Origin: Halomonas sp.
Lineage (GTDB): Bacteria > Pseudomonadota > Gammaproteobacteria > Pseudomonadales > Halomonadaceae
Direction of reading: 5' to 3'
Assembly: GCA_018401555.1 (NCBI GenBank)
Contig: JAGYKP010000085.1
Location: forward strand, 1 to 64,000
Length of the DNA: 64,000 nucleotides
Shown here: positions 28,972 to 37,455 of the stretch, piece by piece
How the letters are laid out: the number at the start of each line of letters is the position of its first letter
Numbering within the stretch: position 1 is the first letter of the stretch
Translations under genes and position numbers: made by a program
The notes under the pieces: model-generated
What the model was told of the DNA's origin: nothing
Databases searched by the model: none
The model's input: only the letters and a program-made list of their open reading frames with translations

Positions 28972-31743
28972 TTAAACGGCCCGCGGTTCGGCGATGTCTT
29001 CGGCCTTGGCCAACTCGATATCGAAGCTCGACTCATGCAGCAACTGGTTGGCGTTCCACAAGGCGTACTTGAAGCCCAGGTGCCCCCAGCCGCCCACCAG
29101 CTCCAGGGGCTGCAGGAAGGTCGCCATGGAGTTGTTCATGGGCTTGCGGTGGATGTACTGATGCGGCTCCCAGCCATGCTCCATCATGATCGAGTGGGCC
29201 GGAATGCTGGGATAGAACTTCGCCTGGGCAAAGAATTCGCCGGTGGAGTTGAAGAGTCTTACCCGGTCGCCATCCTTGATGCCGCGCTCCTTGGCCAGCT
29301 TGGGGTTGATGTAGATATTCGGCTCACCCCGCTGCAGCCGCAGCATGTACTTGTTGCTGCGCCAGTTGGAGTGGATCCCCCAGCGGGTATGGGGAGAGTA
29401 GAAGTGCAGCGGGTATTTGGATGCCTCGGGGCCTGCGTACAGGCGCGCCGTGGGCACGCTGGACTTGAGCTGCATGAAACGTGGGTGGTCGCAGTAGAAG
29501 GTGAGGCGCCCGGTCAGCGTCTCGTAGGGCTTCTTGCCTTCGGTCTGCGCCACGAAGGGGTTATAGGGCTCATCCTTGGGCAGTGGCTGGTTGATGCCGG
29601 CATGCTCGTTCATCACGATAAAGCCGCGCTCTGCCGCCTCCTCAAGGGTGATATCGCCGAACTCGGGAGAGTTCTCCACGATGTAGCGTGCCACGTCCAG
29701 GTCGGTATTGAATTCGCCGTTGCGAGTGAAATCATCGTGGATGGTGTGCAGGTCCCGGGTGACATCCCCATCCTCAATGGGCCCGATATCCCGAGCGATG
29801 GCGCGCTCCTGAATCTTCTTGGTCAGCAGTGCCATGATGTCCCAGTCAGGCTTGGACTCGCCCACCGGCGGAACCGACTGGGTAAAGATGTTGCAGAAGC
29901 GGTGGTAGCCCTGGGTACGCAGATCCCAGGCCTCGTAGTGGCTGGCCGCCGGCAGTACGTAGTCTGCCCATTCGGCGGTGGAGTCCATGCGCACGTTGAT
30001 ATTGACGTAGAGTTCGCTGGCCTGACGCAAGTGCTCGTCGCGGTAGCGGTTGGCAAACTTGTTGCGACGGAAGGTGTTGTCGGCGATGGAGATCATGCCC
30101 TTGATCTCGCCGTAGTAGGGCATCCACCCCTCGTCGATGGACTCCTGGATCATGCTGTCCAGGTCATCGAGGTCGAAACCGACCCGCTCCTTGAGCTTGG
30201 CGTTGTCGAAGTGTTCGCGTGCTCCCTCCATCATGCCGCCCCGCAGGAACTCGCCCAGGCCGCCCGGCTCATAGCGGGCCGACTTCTTGCCTTCGAAGGT
30301 AGCCAGTTCCGTCCAGCGGGGGTGGTTCCACGATACCCAGGAGGTATCCAGGCCGCCCGTGCGGCCGCCGTGCCCGGTCAGCGCCAGCGCCAGTGCATAG
30401 CTCCAGCAGGTATAGAGGCAGTTGGAGTAGCTGGAGGTGACATAGCCCAGCATCACGATGGCCTTGCGCGCCTTGGCCAGATGGCGAGCCTCCTGGCGCA
30501 CGACATCGGGATGGATGTTGGTGGTCTCGAAAGTGGCTTCAGGCGTGAACCTGGCCGCCTCGCGCTTGACCTGCTCGAACACGGTGGTGACGGCGATACC
30601 CTCGACTTCGAATTCCCCTTCGATGGCAGGGTCAATGCCCTCGAGTGCCAGGGTCTTGTCATCGCTGCCCATGGAGCCCTTGGCCTTCACAGCCTGGCCG
30701 CTGTTGAGGTCCCAGTGGTAGAAGACCTCGTCGCTACCCCCTTCGACCAGGTCGGCTTCGCGAAGCAACTTGCCGTTGTCCAGGCGTACCAGCATCGGCA
30801 GGTCGGACTGCTCCTTCATGAAGGCAGGCTGGTAGAGCTCCTCCTCGATGATGACGTTGACCATCGTCATTGCCAGGAAGGGGTCTGTACCCTGGTTGAT
30901 CGGCATCCACAGGTCGGTATGGATCGCACTGGGGTTATAGTCCGGTGCCGTGCTGGTGATGCGTGCCCCGTTGTACTTCGCCTCCCAGACATAGTGGGCA
31001 TCGGGGATGCGTGTGGCGTTGGGGTTGATCATTCCCAGCAGGATGTAGTCGGCATCGAACCAGGCGTCTGAGGTAAAACTCTCGAGAGGAGTGCCGTAGG
31101 TCAGGTGGGCGCCAGTTAGAAGGTCGCCCACCACGGTAAACCCATCCAGCTGGATGCCACCCACCAGCGACGCGAAGCGCTGAGGACCGGCCTGACGCAC
31201 CATCGTCTGGTTACCCGAGCCCTGGTGGGTCTTGAGCTTGCCGGGGCCATACTTCTCGAAGATGTCGATAATCTTGTCGGCGATCTCCTCGGTCGCCTGG
31301 TCCCAGGAGATACGCTGCCACTTGCCTTCGCCACGCTCGCCCGCGCGCTTGAGCGGATAGCGCAAGCGGTCGGCTTCGTACATGGCGGTAGAGTGAATCG
31401 CCCCCTTCTGACAGCCGCGCGGGTTGGCATCGGGGACGTTGGGGTTCACCTGCGGGTACTTGGCGATCTGTTCCTCACGAATGACGATGCCGTCCTTCAC
31501 ATAGACGTTCCAGGCGCAGTTTCCCATGCAGTTGATGCAGTGAGCGGCATGACCGACGCTGTCCCAGGTCCATTCGTTGCGGTACAGATCTTCCCAGCCG
31601 CGGTAGGGGTACTCACTGGCCAGGGTATCGCCGACGGGCTCCAGGCGGTTGAGTGCCCAGACATTACCGCTGAGCATGGCGCCGGTGCCTGTCAGTCCCA
31701 ACCCCTTCAGGAAATCGCGACGCTTAAGCTTCCACATCCCCAT
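28972..31743 (-). CDS. Molybdopterin catalytic alpha subunit, type II DMSO reductase family
   Basis: 923 residues, unbroken. A Tat signal (KLKRRDFLKGLGLTGTGA) starts at ATG 31743, 5-10 bases after GAGGAG. The FS0 cluster motif is H-x3-C-x3-C as HCINCMGNC, with the fourth cysteine in NPRGCQKG. The aspartate in GFTVVGDLLTGAHLTYG is the likely Mo ligand that defines the type II group (nitrate, chlorate, perchlorate and selenate reductases; dimethyl sulfide and ethylbenzene dehydrogenases). GSGNQTMVRQ and the C-terminal molydop_binding domain (PNIYINPKLAKERGIKDGDR) are present. The substrate cannot be read from sequence; no chlorite dismutase gene is nearby. Confidence 0.9.
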   Translation of the reverse strand: MGMWKLKRRDFLKGLGLTGTGAMLSGNVWALNRLEPVGDTLASEYPYRGWEDLYRNEWTWDSVGHAAHCINCMGNCAWNVYVKDGIVIREEQIAKYPQVNPNVPDANPRGCQKGAIHSTAMYEADRLRYPLKRAGERGEGKWQRISWDQATEEIADKIIDIFEKYGPGKLKTHQGSGNQTMVRQAGPQRFASLVGGIQLDGFTVVGDLLTGAHLTYGTPLESFTSDAWFDADYILLGMINPNATRIPDAHYVWEAKYNGARITSTAPDYNPSAIHTDLWMPINQGTDPFLAMTMVNVIIEEELYQPAFMKEQSDLPMLVRLDNGKLLREADLVEGGSDEVFYHWDLNSGQAVKAKGSMGSDDKTLALEGIDPAIEGEFEVEGIAVTTVFEQVKREAARFTPEATFETTNIHPDVVRQEARHLAKARKAIVMLGYVTSSYSNCLYTCWSYALALALTGHGGRTGGLDTSWVSWNHPRWTELATFEGKKSARYEPGGLGEFLRGGMMEGAREHFDNAKLKERVGFDLDDLDSMIQESIDEGWMPYYGEIKGMISIADNTFRRNKFANRYRDEHLRQASELYVNINVRMDSTAEWADYVLPAASHYEAWDLRTQGYHRFCNIFTQSVPPVGESKPDWDIMALLTKKIQERAIARDIGPIEDGDVTRDLHTIHDDFTRNGEFNTDLDVARYIVENSPEFGDITLEEAAERGFIVMNEHAGINQPLPKDEPYNPFVAQTEGKKPYETLTGRLTFYCDHPRFMQLKSSVPTARLYAGPEASKYPLHFYSPHTRWGIHSNWRSNKYMLRLQRGEPNIYINPKLAKERGIKDGDRVRLFNSTGEFFAQAKFYPSIPAHSIMMEHGWEPHQYIHRKPMNNSMATFLQPLELVGGWGHLGFKYALWNANQLLHESSFDIELAKAEDIAEPRAV

Positions 31744-31826
31744 AACACTCTCCTCATCCACGGCCTGTGCCAACGGACTAACCCGCCTGACCGAGCCGCT
31801 CTCTGTTTACTGCCAGGGTTCAACCA

Positions 31827-32154
31827 TCACTGCTGGCTATAGTAGGCCGCGATATCGGAAATATCCTGATCGCTCAGGTTGGTCGCTTGGGAGCGTCATC
31901 ACGGCCGACATGCCGCCGCTTCTCTGGCCGTCCCGGTAGGCCTTGAGGGACGATTCGAGGTAGGTGGCTGACTGGCCGGAAAGATTTGGATAGATGTCGG
32001 CTGTGGCCTTGCCATCTTCACCATGACAGGCCACACAGGTAGCAATCTTGTCTGCTCCGGCCTCGGCACTACCCTGGGCACTGGCCAGACCCGTTACCGC
32101 CATGCCACCCAACAGCAGCGCCGCCATGGACGCCTTGGTCCAGTGATTCATCAT
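31827..32154 (-). CDS. Small periplasmic c-type cytochrome (frameshift at the end)
   Basis: A class I cytochrome c of about 108 residues. Signal peptide MMNHWTKASMAALLLGGMAV ends ..ASAQG; the haem motif is CVACH; a later GGMSAVM holds a candidate axial Met. One extra base at ~31888 shifts the end: the correct frame reads QATNLSDQDISDIAAYYSQQ and stops at 31827. It is the first gene after the ANR-type promoter, 83 bases before the catalytic subunit gene, and probably exchanges electrons with the haem b subunit. Confidence 0.82.
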
Positions 32155-32260
32155 CTGCCCCCTTCACGGTGTCGAAAAGCAATTCGTATAGAACCAAAAC
32201 TAATAAGCAGCCTAAGTAGTTACGGTGAAGTAAAGCAGACACGACGAAGGTTGGGTAGGC

Positions 32261-32299
32261 GGTATAGGGGTAAGAAACGGTTATCTTGATGCGCGTCAA
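32261..32299 (-). promoter_or_regulatory. ANR/FNR/DNR-type box and -10 of the molybdoenzyme operon
   Basis: TTGAT-GCGC-GTCAA at 32286-32299 matches the FNR/ANR consensus TTGAT-N4-ATCAA in 9 of 10 positions. Read on the minus strand, TATACC (32266-32261) lies 26.5 bases from the centre of the box, the spacing of a class II site centred at -41.5. A transcript would then start about 100 bases before the cytochrome gene. This suggests induction at low oxygen or by nitrogen oxides. Confidence 0.6.
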
Positions 32300-32450
32300 T
32301 TTCAACCGACAGGGCAGTACCAGCTGTCTTTGATCGGGAGGTGGGCTGCTTGGGCTGCTGGCCAGTGGGGGGGGGATCCTGATGCTGGCCTTTCATCGCC
32401 CTGGAATGCATCTCTTGACCAAGCTGACCTGTCAGATCGCCGCGCCGGAG

Positions 32451-32925
32451 CCGAACTGCGTCATAGATTCAGCACGGTGTGGCAGAGAGGGTATGTGGTT
32501 CAAACGTGGCCTATTTCCAACGTGATGCGGATTAGATCACGTTGGAGCCATACTGCGTTGTAGAATCAACACGGTATGGCAGAGAGGGTCTCTGGTTCAT
32601 ACGTCGTCTATTTCCAACGTGATGCGGATTAGATCACGTTGGAAGCATGCTGCATTCCAGGCTACGTTGCCCTGTTCTGCGCGCGCCGGCCACCCTCCCG
32701 TCCGCGGGGGGCTTTCACCTCAACGGCGTGGGAGCCGAACTGCGTCGTAGATTCAGCACGGTGTGGCAGAGGGGATGTGGATCAAACGTGGTCTATTTCC
32801 AACGTGATGCGGATTAGATCACGTTGGAGCCATACTGCGTTGTAGAATCAACACGGTATGGCAGAGAGGGTCTCTGGTTCATACGTCGTCTATTCCCAAC
32901 GTGATGTGGATTAGATCATGTTAGA
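32451..32925. repeat. Four ~97-bp repeats each ending in a perfect hairpin
   Basis: Two pairs of related units (32451-32546 and ~32551-32643; 32733-32828 and ~32831-32925). Each has a left part like GAACTGCGT..AGATTCA..CACGGT.TGGCAGAG and ends with TCCAACGTGAT-GCGGATTAG-ATCACGTTGGA, an 11-bp perfect stem. Hairpins lie at 32516-32546, 32613-32643, 32798-32828 and, with changes, 32895-32925. An unrelated ~85-bp GC-rich piece separates the pairs. No protein is credible here. Confidence 0.85.
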
Positions 32926-32929
32926 GATA

Positions 32930-33280
32930 CTGATGGCCTAGGAGCCTGTGATGTCTTTTGGCAAGAATCACTGAAACAATTTCAGGGTGTAAAGCTTGTC
33001 ATGGCGGTGTGGCTGGCTGTGGATACCAATTCTTTAGGCGCAATTCGGGCAATTGGCACCATTGCCCGAACGGCTACTGGTGAGTCACGACTTTTTATCC
33101 CTTTTACGCAAAAATTGATAATTTCATAAGTGATTGTAATTTATAATATTTTCAAGATTCATATGGGATGGATTTTGTGAGCTGAAGTTGGGGAGTATCC
33201 CTGGATACCTTAGCACGCTAATTGAAATGTTCAGATTGTAGTAGCTCCCAGCGTATTGGTGCTCATGGCAGCAGGTGGAA
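32930..33280. other. AT-rich non-coding stretch with a 10-bp dyad
   Basis: No gene is seen. TTCGGGCAAT (33044-33053) and ATTGCCCGAA (33061-33070) form a perfect dyad around TGGCACC, which could be an operator or a hairpin. The stretch 33090-33180 is clearly AT-rich compared with its surroundings, a sign of foreign origin. Confidence 0.5.
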
Positions 33281-33317
33281 GGGAAGGCACCATCAGTAAA
33301 ACCCCCTGTGCCTTCCC
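33281..33317 (-). terminator. Hairpin downstream of the first AlpA gene
   Basis: GGGAAGGCAC and GTGCCTTCCC form a perfect 10-bp stem 17 bases past the AlpA stop. There is no clear T-run after it on the minus strand, so its strength is uncertain. Confidence 0.55.
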
Positions 33318-33333
33318 CAGACGGGTTAGCTAT

Positions 33334-33537
33334 TTATGAAGCTGCTTTCCTGTCGCGCTCTTTGATTTTTTCATTGATCCAATCCTCGATCTCCTCCTCT
33401 ATCCAAGCTACCGAACGCGGACCGATCTGAACCGGCTGGGGAAAATGGCCGTCGGTGATCAGGCGGTGCAGGGTGGTGTTGCTGATAGCGCAACGCTTCA
33501 GAACCTCATGGCGACGCAGGAAAATCCAATGACTCAT
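33334..33537 (-). CDS. AlpA-family excisionase-like regulator (copy 1)
   Basis: 67 residues. MSHWIFLRRHEVLKRCAISN, then TTLHRLITDGHFPQPVQIGPRSVAWIEEEI is the AlpA/MerR-like winged helix used by phage satellites and integrative elements to control integrase or to excise. The ATG at 33537 is chosen because it has AGGAGGTT right upstream; longer readings run into the conserved upstream element. A related protein lies at 39088-39267 in the same direction. No integrase is adjacent. Confidence 0.85.
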   Translation of the reverse strand: MSHWIFLRRHEVLKRCAISNTTLHRLITDGHFPQPVQIGPRSVAWIEEEIEDWINEKIKERDRKAAS

Positions 33538-33576
33538 TTTCAACCTCCTTGGGATGCATGTTCGGTGTTGCATCCT

Positions 33577-33615
33577 TAATACAGGGGTCAATTTGGTTGG
33601 ATTTGCGATGGCATC
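33577..33615. promoter_or_regulatory. Conserved TAATACAGGGGTCA element upstream of AlpA copy 1
   Basis: On the plus strand TAATACAGGGGTCA, then GGATTTGCGATG 8 bases later. Read toward the gene it is TGACCCCTGTATTA, ending 39 bases before the AlpA start. The same words stand before AlpA copy 2 and, four times, before mobV. CGATGGCATCG right after it is a small dyad. It may be a promoter/operator or a recombination or transfer site. Confidence 0.6.
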
Positions 33616-33970
33616 GGGAATTTTTTCATTCGCCTTCCGCTGTCCGCCGATGCAGCTACCTGACGGGGGACTACCGAAGCATCGCACCGGTCTCCGAATG
33701 GGCTACATTAAGCCTATCCCCGATTGGCTGAGCGGCCTGAAGCTCGACCGGGGCCGACTGGACCGGGCAGGGCTATAGCAGATGGAAGCACCGCTCACGC
33801 TTTCCCGGCAACAGGGCTCAGAGCTCCGGCACGCGAGGACCGGCAGAGACAGCAGCTTAAATAACCAAAGGCTATTGTAAAAACGCCTTCTTATTCTTTA
33901 ATGTGTATCCAGCAGCGACACAGACGTCGCGATCTCTTCCCTGACTTCAGCAGATATACAGGAGCTACCC
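33616..33970. other. Non-coding gap before the amino-acid ABC operon
   Basis: No gene is recognised. GCATCGCACCGG at about 33681 echoes the CATCGCACC arm of the mobV-linked repeats, so the repeat family may extend this far. The right end should hold the promoter of the ABC operon; GGAGCTACCC precedes its first ATG. Confidence 0.4.
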
Positions 33971-34730
33971 ATGCTCAAGCGCTTAGCCCTTACCGCCATG
34001 GCCGCAGGCCTGATGACCGCTGGCGGCCTGACCCAGGCCGATGAGCACACCATCAAGGTCGGCATGTCTGGCGGCTATTTCCCCTTCACCTTCGTTGAGC
34101 AGGACAAGCTTCAGGGCTTCGAGGTCGACGTGATGGAGGCAGTGGCCGAGGAGATGGATAGCGAGGTCGAGTTCGTCACGGCAAACTTCTCGGGGCTATT
34201 CGGCATGCTCGAGTCCGGCCGGAATCGATACCATCGCCAACCAGATCACCATCACCGAAGAACGCACCGCGAAGTACGTCTTTACCGAGCCCTACGTCTA
34301 CGACGGCGCCCAGGTTGTGGTCCGGGAAGGCAACGAGGAGATCCAGAGCGTCGAGGACCTGAAAGGCAAGACAGTCGCCGTCAACCTCGGCTCCAACTAC
34401 GAGGAGCTGCTGCGCGAACTGCCCTACGCCGACGAGATAGACATCCGCACCTACGAGAGCAACATCGAACAGGATACCGCCCTGGGACGTGTCGACGCTT
34501 TCGTCATGGACCGGGTGAGTGCCAGCCAGGTCATCAAGGAGAAACCGCTGCCCCTGGCACTGGCCGGCCAGCCCTTCTCCGAGATCCGCAACGCCCTGCC
34601 GTTCCGTGACACCGAAGAGGACCGAGCCTTGCGTGACCGGGTGAACGCCGCCCTGACCAGCCTGCGTGAATCGGGTGAGCTCGCGGCCATCTCGGAAGAG
34701 TGGTTCGGCACCGACATCACTCGCCGCTGA
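33971..34730 (+). CDS. Amino-acid ABC transporter substrate-binding protein (family 3; one extra base)
   Basis: A periplasmic receptor of the polar amino acid/cystine type. Signal peptide MLKRLALTAMAAGLMTAGG, then TIKVGMSGGYFPFTFVEQDK and QGFEVDVMEAVAEEM, the SBP_bac_3 start. One extra base at ~34223 (GGCCGGAATCGAT) shifts the frame; the next frame goes on DTIANQITITEERTAKYVF, EPYVYDGAQVVVREG and KTVAVNLGSNYEELLR to 34730. Restored length is about 252 residues. TANFSGLFGMLESGR and NQITIT recall TcyA/FliY-like cystine receptors, but the ligand is not certain. Confidence 0.85.
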
Positions 34731-34747
34731 GGCACTGAGCCGCTTCC

Positions 34748-35422
34748 ATGCAAGTACTCGACGTCGACTACATGCTGGGGCTGGTGCCCATCCTGCTGCG
34801 CTACCTGCCGCTGACCCTGCAGATGGCTGCCGTGGGGATGGCGCTGGCGCTGGTGCTGGCCTGCGGCCTGGCAGTGATCCGCGTGCTGCGCATCCCGGGC
34901 CTCAACGCCGCCACCCTGCTGTTCATCTCCTTCTTTCGCGGCACACCACTGCTGGTGCAGCTGTTCCTGTTCTACTACGGCTTGCCCCAGCTGCTGGCCT
35001 TCCTGACCCAGATCAACGGCATTACCGCCACCATCATGGGCTTGACCCTGCACTTCTCGGCCTACATGGCGGAATCGATCCGCGCCGCCATCGTGGGGGT
35101 CGACCGCAGCCAGACGGAGGCGGCCCTCTCCATCGGCATGACCAATGGCCAGCTGATGCGTCGCATTGTGCTGCCCCAGGCCACACGCGTGGCGGTGCCC
35201 ACGCTGATGAACTACTTCATCGACATGATCAAGGCGACCTCCCTGGCCTTCACCCTGGGGGTCACCGAGCTGATGGGCGCCACCCAGAAGGAGGCCGCCG
35301 GTAGCTTCCTCTACTTTGAGGCCTTCATCACGGTGGCGATCTTCTACTGGGTCATCGTCGAGCTGCTGGCCTGGTTCCAGCGGCGCCTGGAAATCCGACT
35401 CAACGAGGCGTATCGCCGATGA
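34748..35422 (+). CDS. Amino-acid ABC transporter permease
   Basis: 224 residues, about five helices, HEQRO-type permease. The motif [19 protein letters not shown] and the EAA loop [22 protein letters not shown] are complete. It follows the binding protein after 17 bases and overlaps the ATPase gene by 4 bases. It resembles TcyL-type single-permease systems, which form homodimers. Confidence 0.88.
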   Translation: MQVLDVDYMLGLVPILLRYLPLTLQMAAVGMALALVLACGLAVIRVLRIPGLNAATLLFISFFRGTPLLVQLFLFYYGLPQLLAFLTQINGITATIMGLTLHFSAYMAESIRAAIVGVDRSQTEAALSIGMTNGQLMRRIVLPQATRVAVPTLMNYFIDMIKATSLAFTLGVTELMGATQKEAAGSFLYFEAFITVAIFYWVIVELLAWFQRRLEIRLNEAYRR

Positions 35423-36178
35423 TCAAGGTAACTGGACTCGTCAAGCGCTTCGGAGGAACCGCCGTGCTCGACGGCATCGACCTGGCTATCGAGCAGGGCG
35501 AGATCATCGTTGTCATTGGCCCCTCGGGGACCGGCAAGTCCACACTGCTGCGCTGCCTGAACTTCCTCGAGCGCCCGGATGCCGGACGGCTGACCATCGG
35601 CGATCTGGACGTGGACGTCACCCGAGCCAGCCGTGCTGACATCCTGACCGCCCGGCGGCGCACGGCCTTCGTTTTCCAGAACTACGCGTTGTTCGCCAAC
35701 AAGACGGCGCTGGAGAACATCGCCGAGGGACTGATCGTGGTCAATCGCTGGCCGAAGGAGAAGGCGCATGCGCGGGCCAGGGAGATCCTGGAGCGCATCG
35801 GCCTGGCCGACAAGGCCGATGCTTACCCCGCCTCCCTGTCAGGTGGACAGCAGCAGCGAGTCGGCATCGGCCGTGCCATGGCGGCCCAGGCCGAGGTGAT
35901 CCTGTTCGACGAACCGACCTCCTCGCTGGATCCGGAATGGGTCGAGGAGGTTCTGAACCTGATGAAGCAGCTGGCGCGCGAACGCCAGACCATGCTGGTC
36001 GTCACTCACGAGATGAGCTTCGCCCGGGACGTCGCGGACCGGGTAATCTTCATGGAGGGGGGCGAATCGTCGAACAGGGGCCCCCGACCAGCTCTTCAGC
36101 TCACCACAGGATCCCCGGACACGAGATTTCCTGCACAAGGTTCTGGCAACCCAGGTAACAATCGACACCCCGACCTGA
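35419..36178 (+). CDS. Amino-acid ABC transporter ATPase (frame changes in the last 45 residues)
   Basis: Walker [11 protein letters not shown]-loop FVFQNYALF, signature [14 protein letters not shown], Walker B VILFDEP and H-loop VVTHEMSFA are all in one frame. After FMEGG the sequence slips: GRIVEQGPP is in another frame and [20 protein letters not shown] in a third, ending at 36178. Two indels near 36065 and 36085 restore the normal PAAT-ATPase tail and a length of about 252 residues. Confidence 0.85.
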
Positions 36179-36196
36179 GCCGAATGCCTGTCAGGG

Positions 36197-36441
36197 CTAT
36201 CGCAGTTGAGCGAACTGGCGATTGAGGTTCAGCAAGTAGTCCTCATTCCAGCCTGTCTGCTTTCGCTTACCCGTTCATGGCCCCTTTGGAAGGCTCTAAC
36301 TTGGCCACGCTGAACGTCAGTCGGCGCAGCGTGGCTAGGTTTTCAGGACCATGGTCTCGGCGGTGGCGACTCGGGTCTTCCTGCATGGTGACGTCAAATG
36401 CCCAGTGGAGGTGATTCTCTACTGCGATAGCCCTGGACTGG
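36197..36441 (-). mobile_element. ISAs1-like transposase C-terminal scrap
   Basis: On the minus strand bases 36441-36290 encode AIAVENHLHWAFDVTMQED and GPENLATLRRLTFSVAKLEP, then after a one-base shift [19 protein letters not shown] to a stop at 36197. This is the end of ISAs1-family (H-repeat-like) transposases (ENxLHWxLDVxFxED..NLAxLRRLALxLLK). Only the last ~80 residues remain. It sits between the ABC operon and the satellite-like operon. Confidence 0.65.
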
Positions 36442-36555
36442 GTTTACAGAACTGCATCTGCGAGGTACTTTGAAGTTGCTGGGGCCATATGCCCAGCCGA
36501 CCTTGGCCGGTCGAAATACCAAAGGCGCACCAGCGCCCATGTTGACGGCGTTTTT

Positions 36556-36738
36556 TTGTGCTCGTCAGTTATGGCGGCTGTGCGTGGGAACCCTTCGGGG
36601 TTGCCGGTTTCCTTTGGTGCCGGTCGGCCAACCTGCGTGCAGTCGCCTCCATTCGTTGTTTGGTCGCAACCGGGGGTGACTCTGAACCAAAGGAGTCATG
36701 CCAATGACAACTCGTCTTTCCCGTCTGAGGTCACTTAG
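36556..36738 (+). CDS. Ash-family-like small ORF, leader of the satellite-like operon
   Basis: The segment GNPSGLPVSFGAGRPTCVQS-PPFV resembles the G-x-P-x-GLPVSF-x-AG-x-PT motif of phage P4 Ash proteins, often found with AlpA genes in satellite elements. The start is uncertain; no good ribosome site is seen, and another frame over the same DNA is also open (36470-36679). The DNA has strong local stems (GGGAACCCTTCGGGGTTGCC). It may be an expressed peptide or a structured leader RNA. Confidence 0.4.
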   Translation: MCSSVMAAVRGNPSGLPVSFGAGRPTCVQSPPFVVWSQPGVTLNQRSHANDNSSFPSEVT

Positions 36739-36904
36739 TGCTGCCTCACGCGCGGCGGCCCATCGCGCCATGGCGCGCGCCGCTCTCTTCTCCGACAGCA
36801 GCCTGCGTGTGCGCTATCAGCGCTATGAACACCACATGCACAAGGCCCGCCAGCTTGAGTCCATTGTCGCGTCCGCGGCGCAGGACCGGGAGGTGGTGTC
36901 ATGA
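36704..36904 (+). CDS. Small basic protein of unknown function
   Basis: 66 residues: an Arg/Ala-rich start (TTRLSRLRSLSAASRAAAHR) and a charged second half. GGAG lies 8 bases before ATG 36704; ATG 36698 is too close to it. Its stop overlaps the next ATG by 4 bases (ATGA), so it is the first gene of a coupled three-gene operon. I do not recognise the family. Confidence 0.6.
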   Translation: MTTRLSRLRSLSAASRAAAHRAMARAALFSDSSLRVRYQRYEHHMHKARQLESIVASAAQDREVVS

Positions 36905-37455
36905 GCCGTCGATCGATTCATCCCCTGGCCGCTGCGCCGCTACGTGCCTTGCTGCAGCAGAAGGCCGTTGGTGGCGAAACCTTCACGCAGTGTGGGCTTC
37001 GCGATGAGTTGTTTGCCCACCCCGAGCTGTCCGACTTCGGCCTGCAAACGCTGCGCTATTACGTGCGCGGGCAGGTGACACGCTATGAACAGCTCGGTTG
37101 GGTGGAGCGAGTAGGAAAGGTTGGTGCGCGTCGTGTTTTGTACCAGGCGACGCCGGCATTTCCCGCTGATACCGACCAGGATGACTCTGACACGACTGGA
37201 GAGGGCGATGGACATGCCCATGGCGAGTTGGATCTCAGGCTAGAGCAGGACTGTGAAGCGCTGCGTGAGCAGATGGAAGCGAGTGACCACCGCCTGCAGG
37301 CGTTCCAGGAGATCGCTGCGAAGTACCCAAACACAAGAAATGACATCACCCCGCTCTTTGATCAGGAGAAAGCTCAGGCGAGGGCTCTTAGCGAAAAGCT
37401 GAGGGCCTATGCCGAGGTGCGACAGCGGCTGGCTCAGGCAGGAGGTGAGAAATGA
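36901..37455 (+). CDS. Unknown protein, winged-helix-like N-terminus and coiled C-terminus
   Basis: 184 residues. Residues 1-95 (HPLAAAPLRALLQQKAVGGE, LSDFGLQTLRYYVRGQVTRY, EQLGWVERVGKVGARRVLYQ) read like a helix-turn-helix with a wing. Residues ~115-180 are charged and likely coiled (DCEALREQMEASDHRLQAFQ, AQARALSEKLRAYAEVRQR). It overlaps both neighbours by 4 bases, so it is made together with the helicase and may load or control it. Function unknown. Confidence 0.7.
   Translation: MSRRSIHPLAAAPLRALLQQKAVGGETFTQCGLRDELFAHPELSDFGLQTLRYYVRGQVTRYEQLGWVERVGKVGARRVLYQATPAFPADTDQDDSDTTGEGDGHAHGELDLRLEQDCEALREQMEASDHRLQAFQEIAAKYPNTRNDITPLFDQEKAQARALSEKLRAYAEVRQRLAQAGGEK

Noticed and set aside
28555..31071. 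838-residue plus-strand open frame opposite the molybdoenzyme genes
   Set aside because: It is antisense to the catalytic subunit, whose motifs and Tat signal are clear. The frame is open only because of GC-rich codon bias and gives no known domain.
23305..32154. Chlorate-respiration island
   Set aside because: The A-B-D-C order fits, but no chlorite dismutase or flanking composite-transposon IS pair is present in the window.
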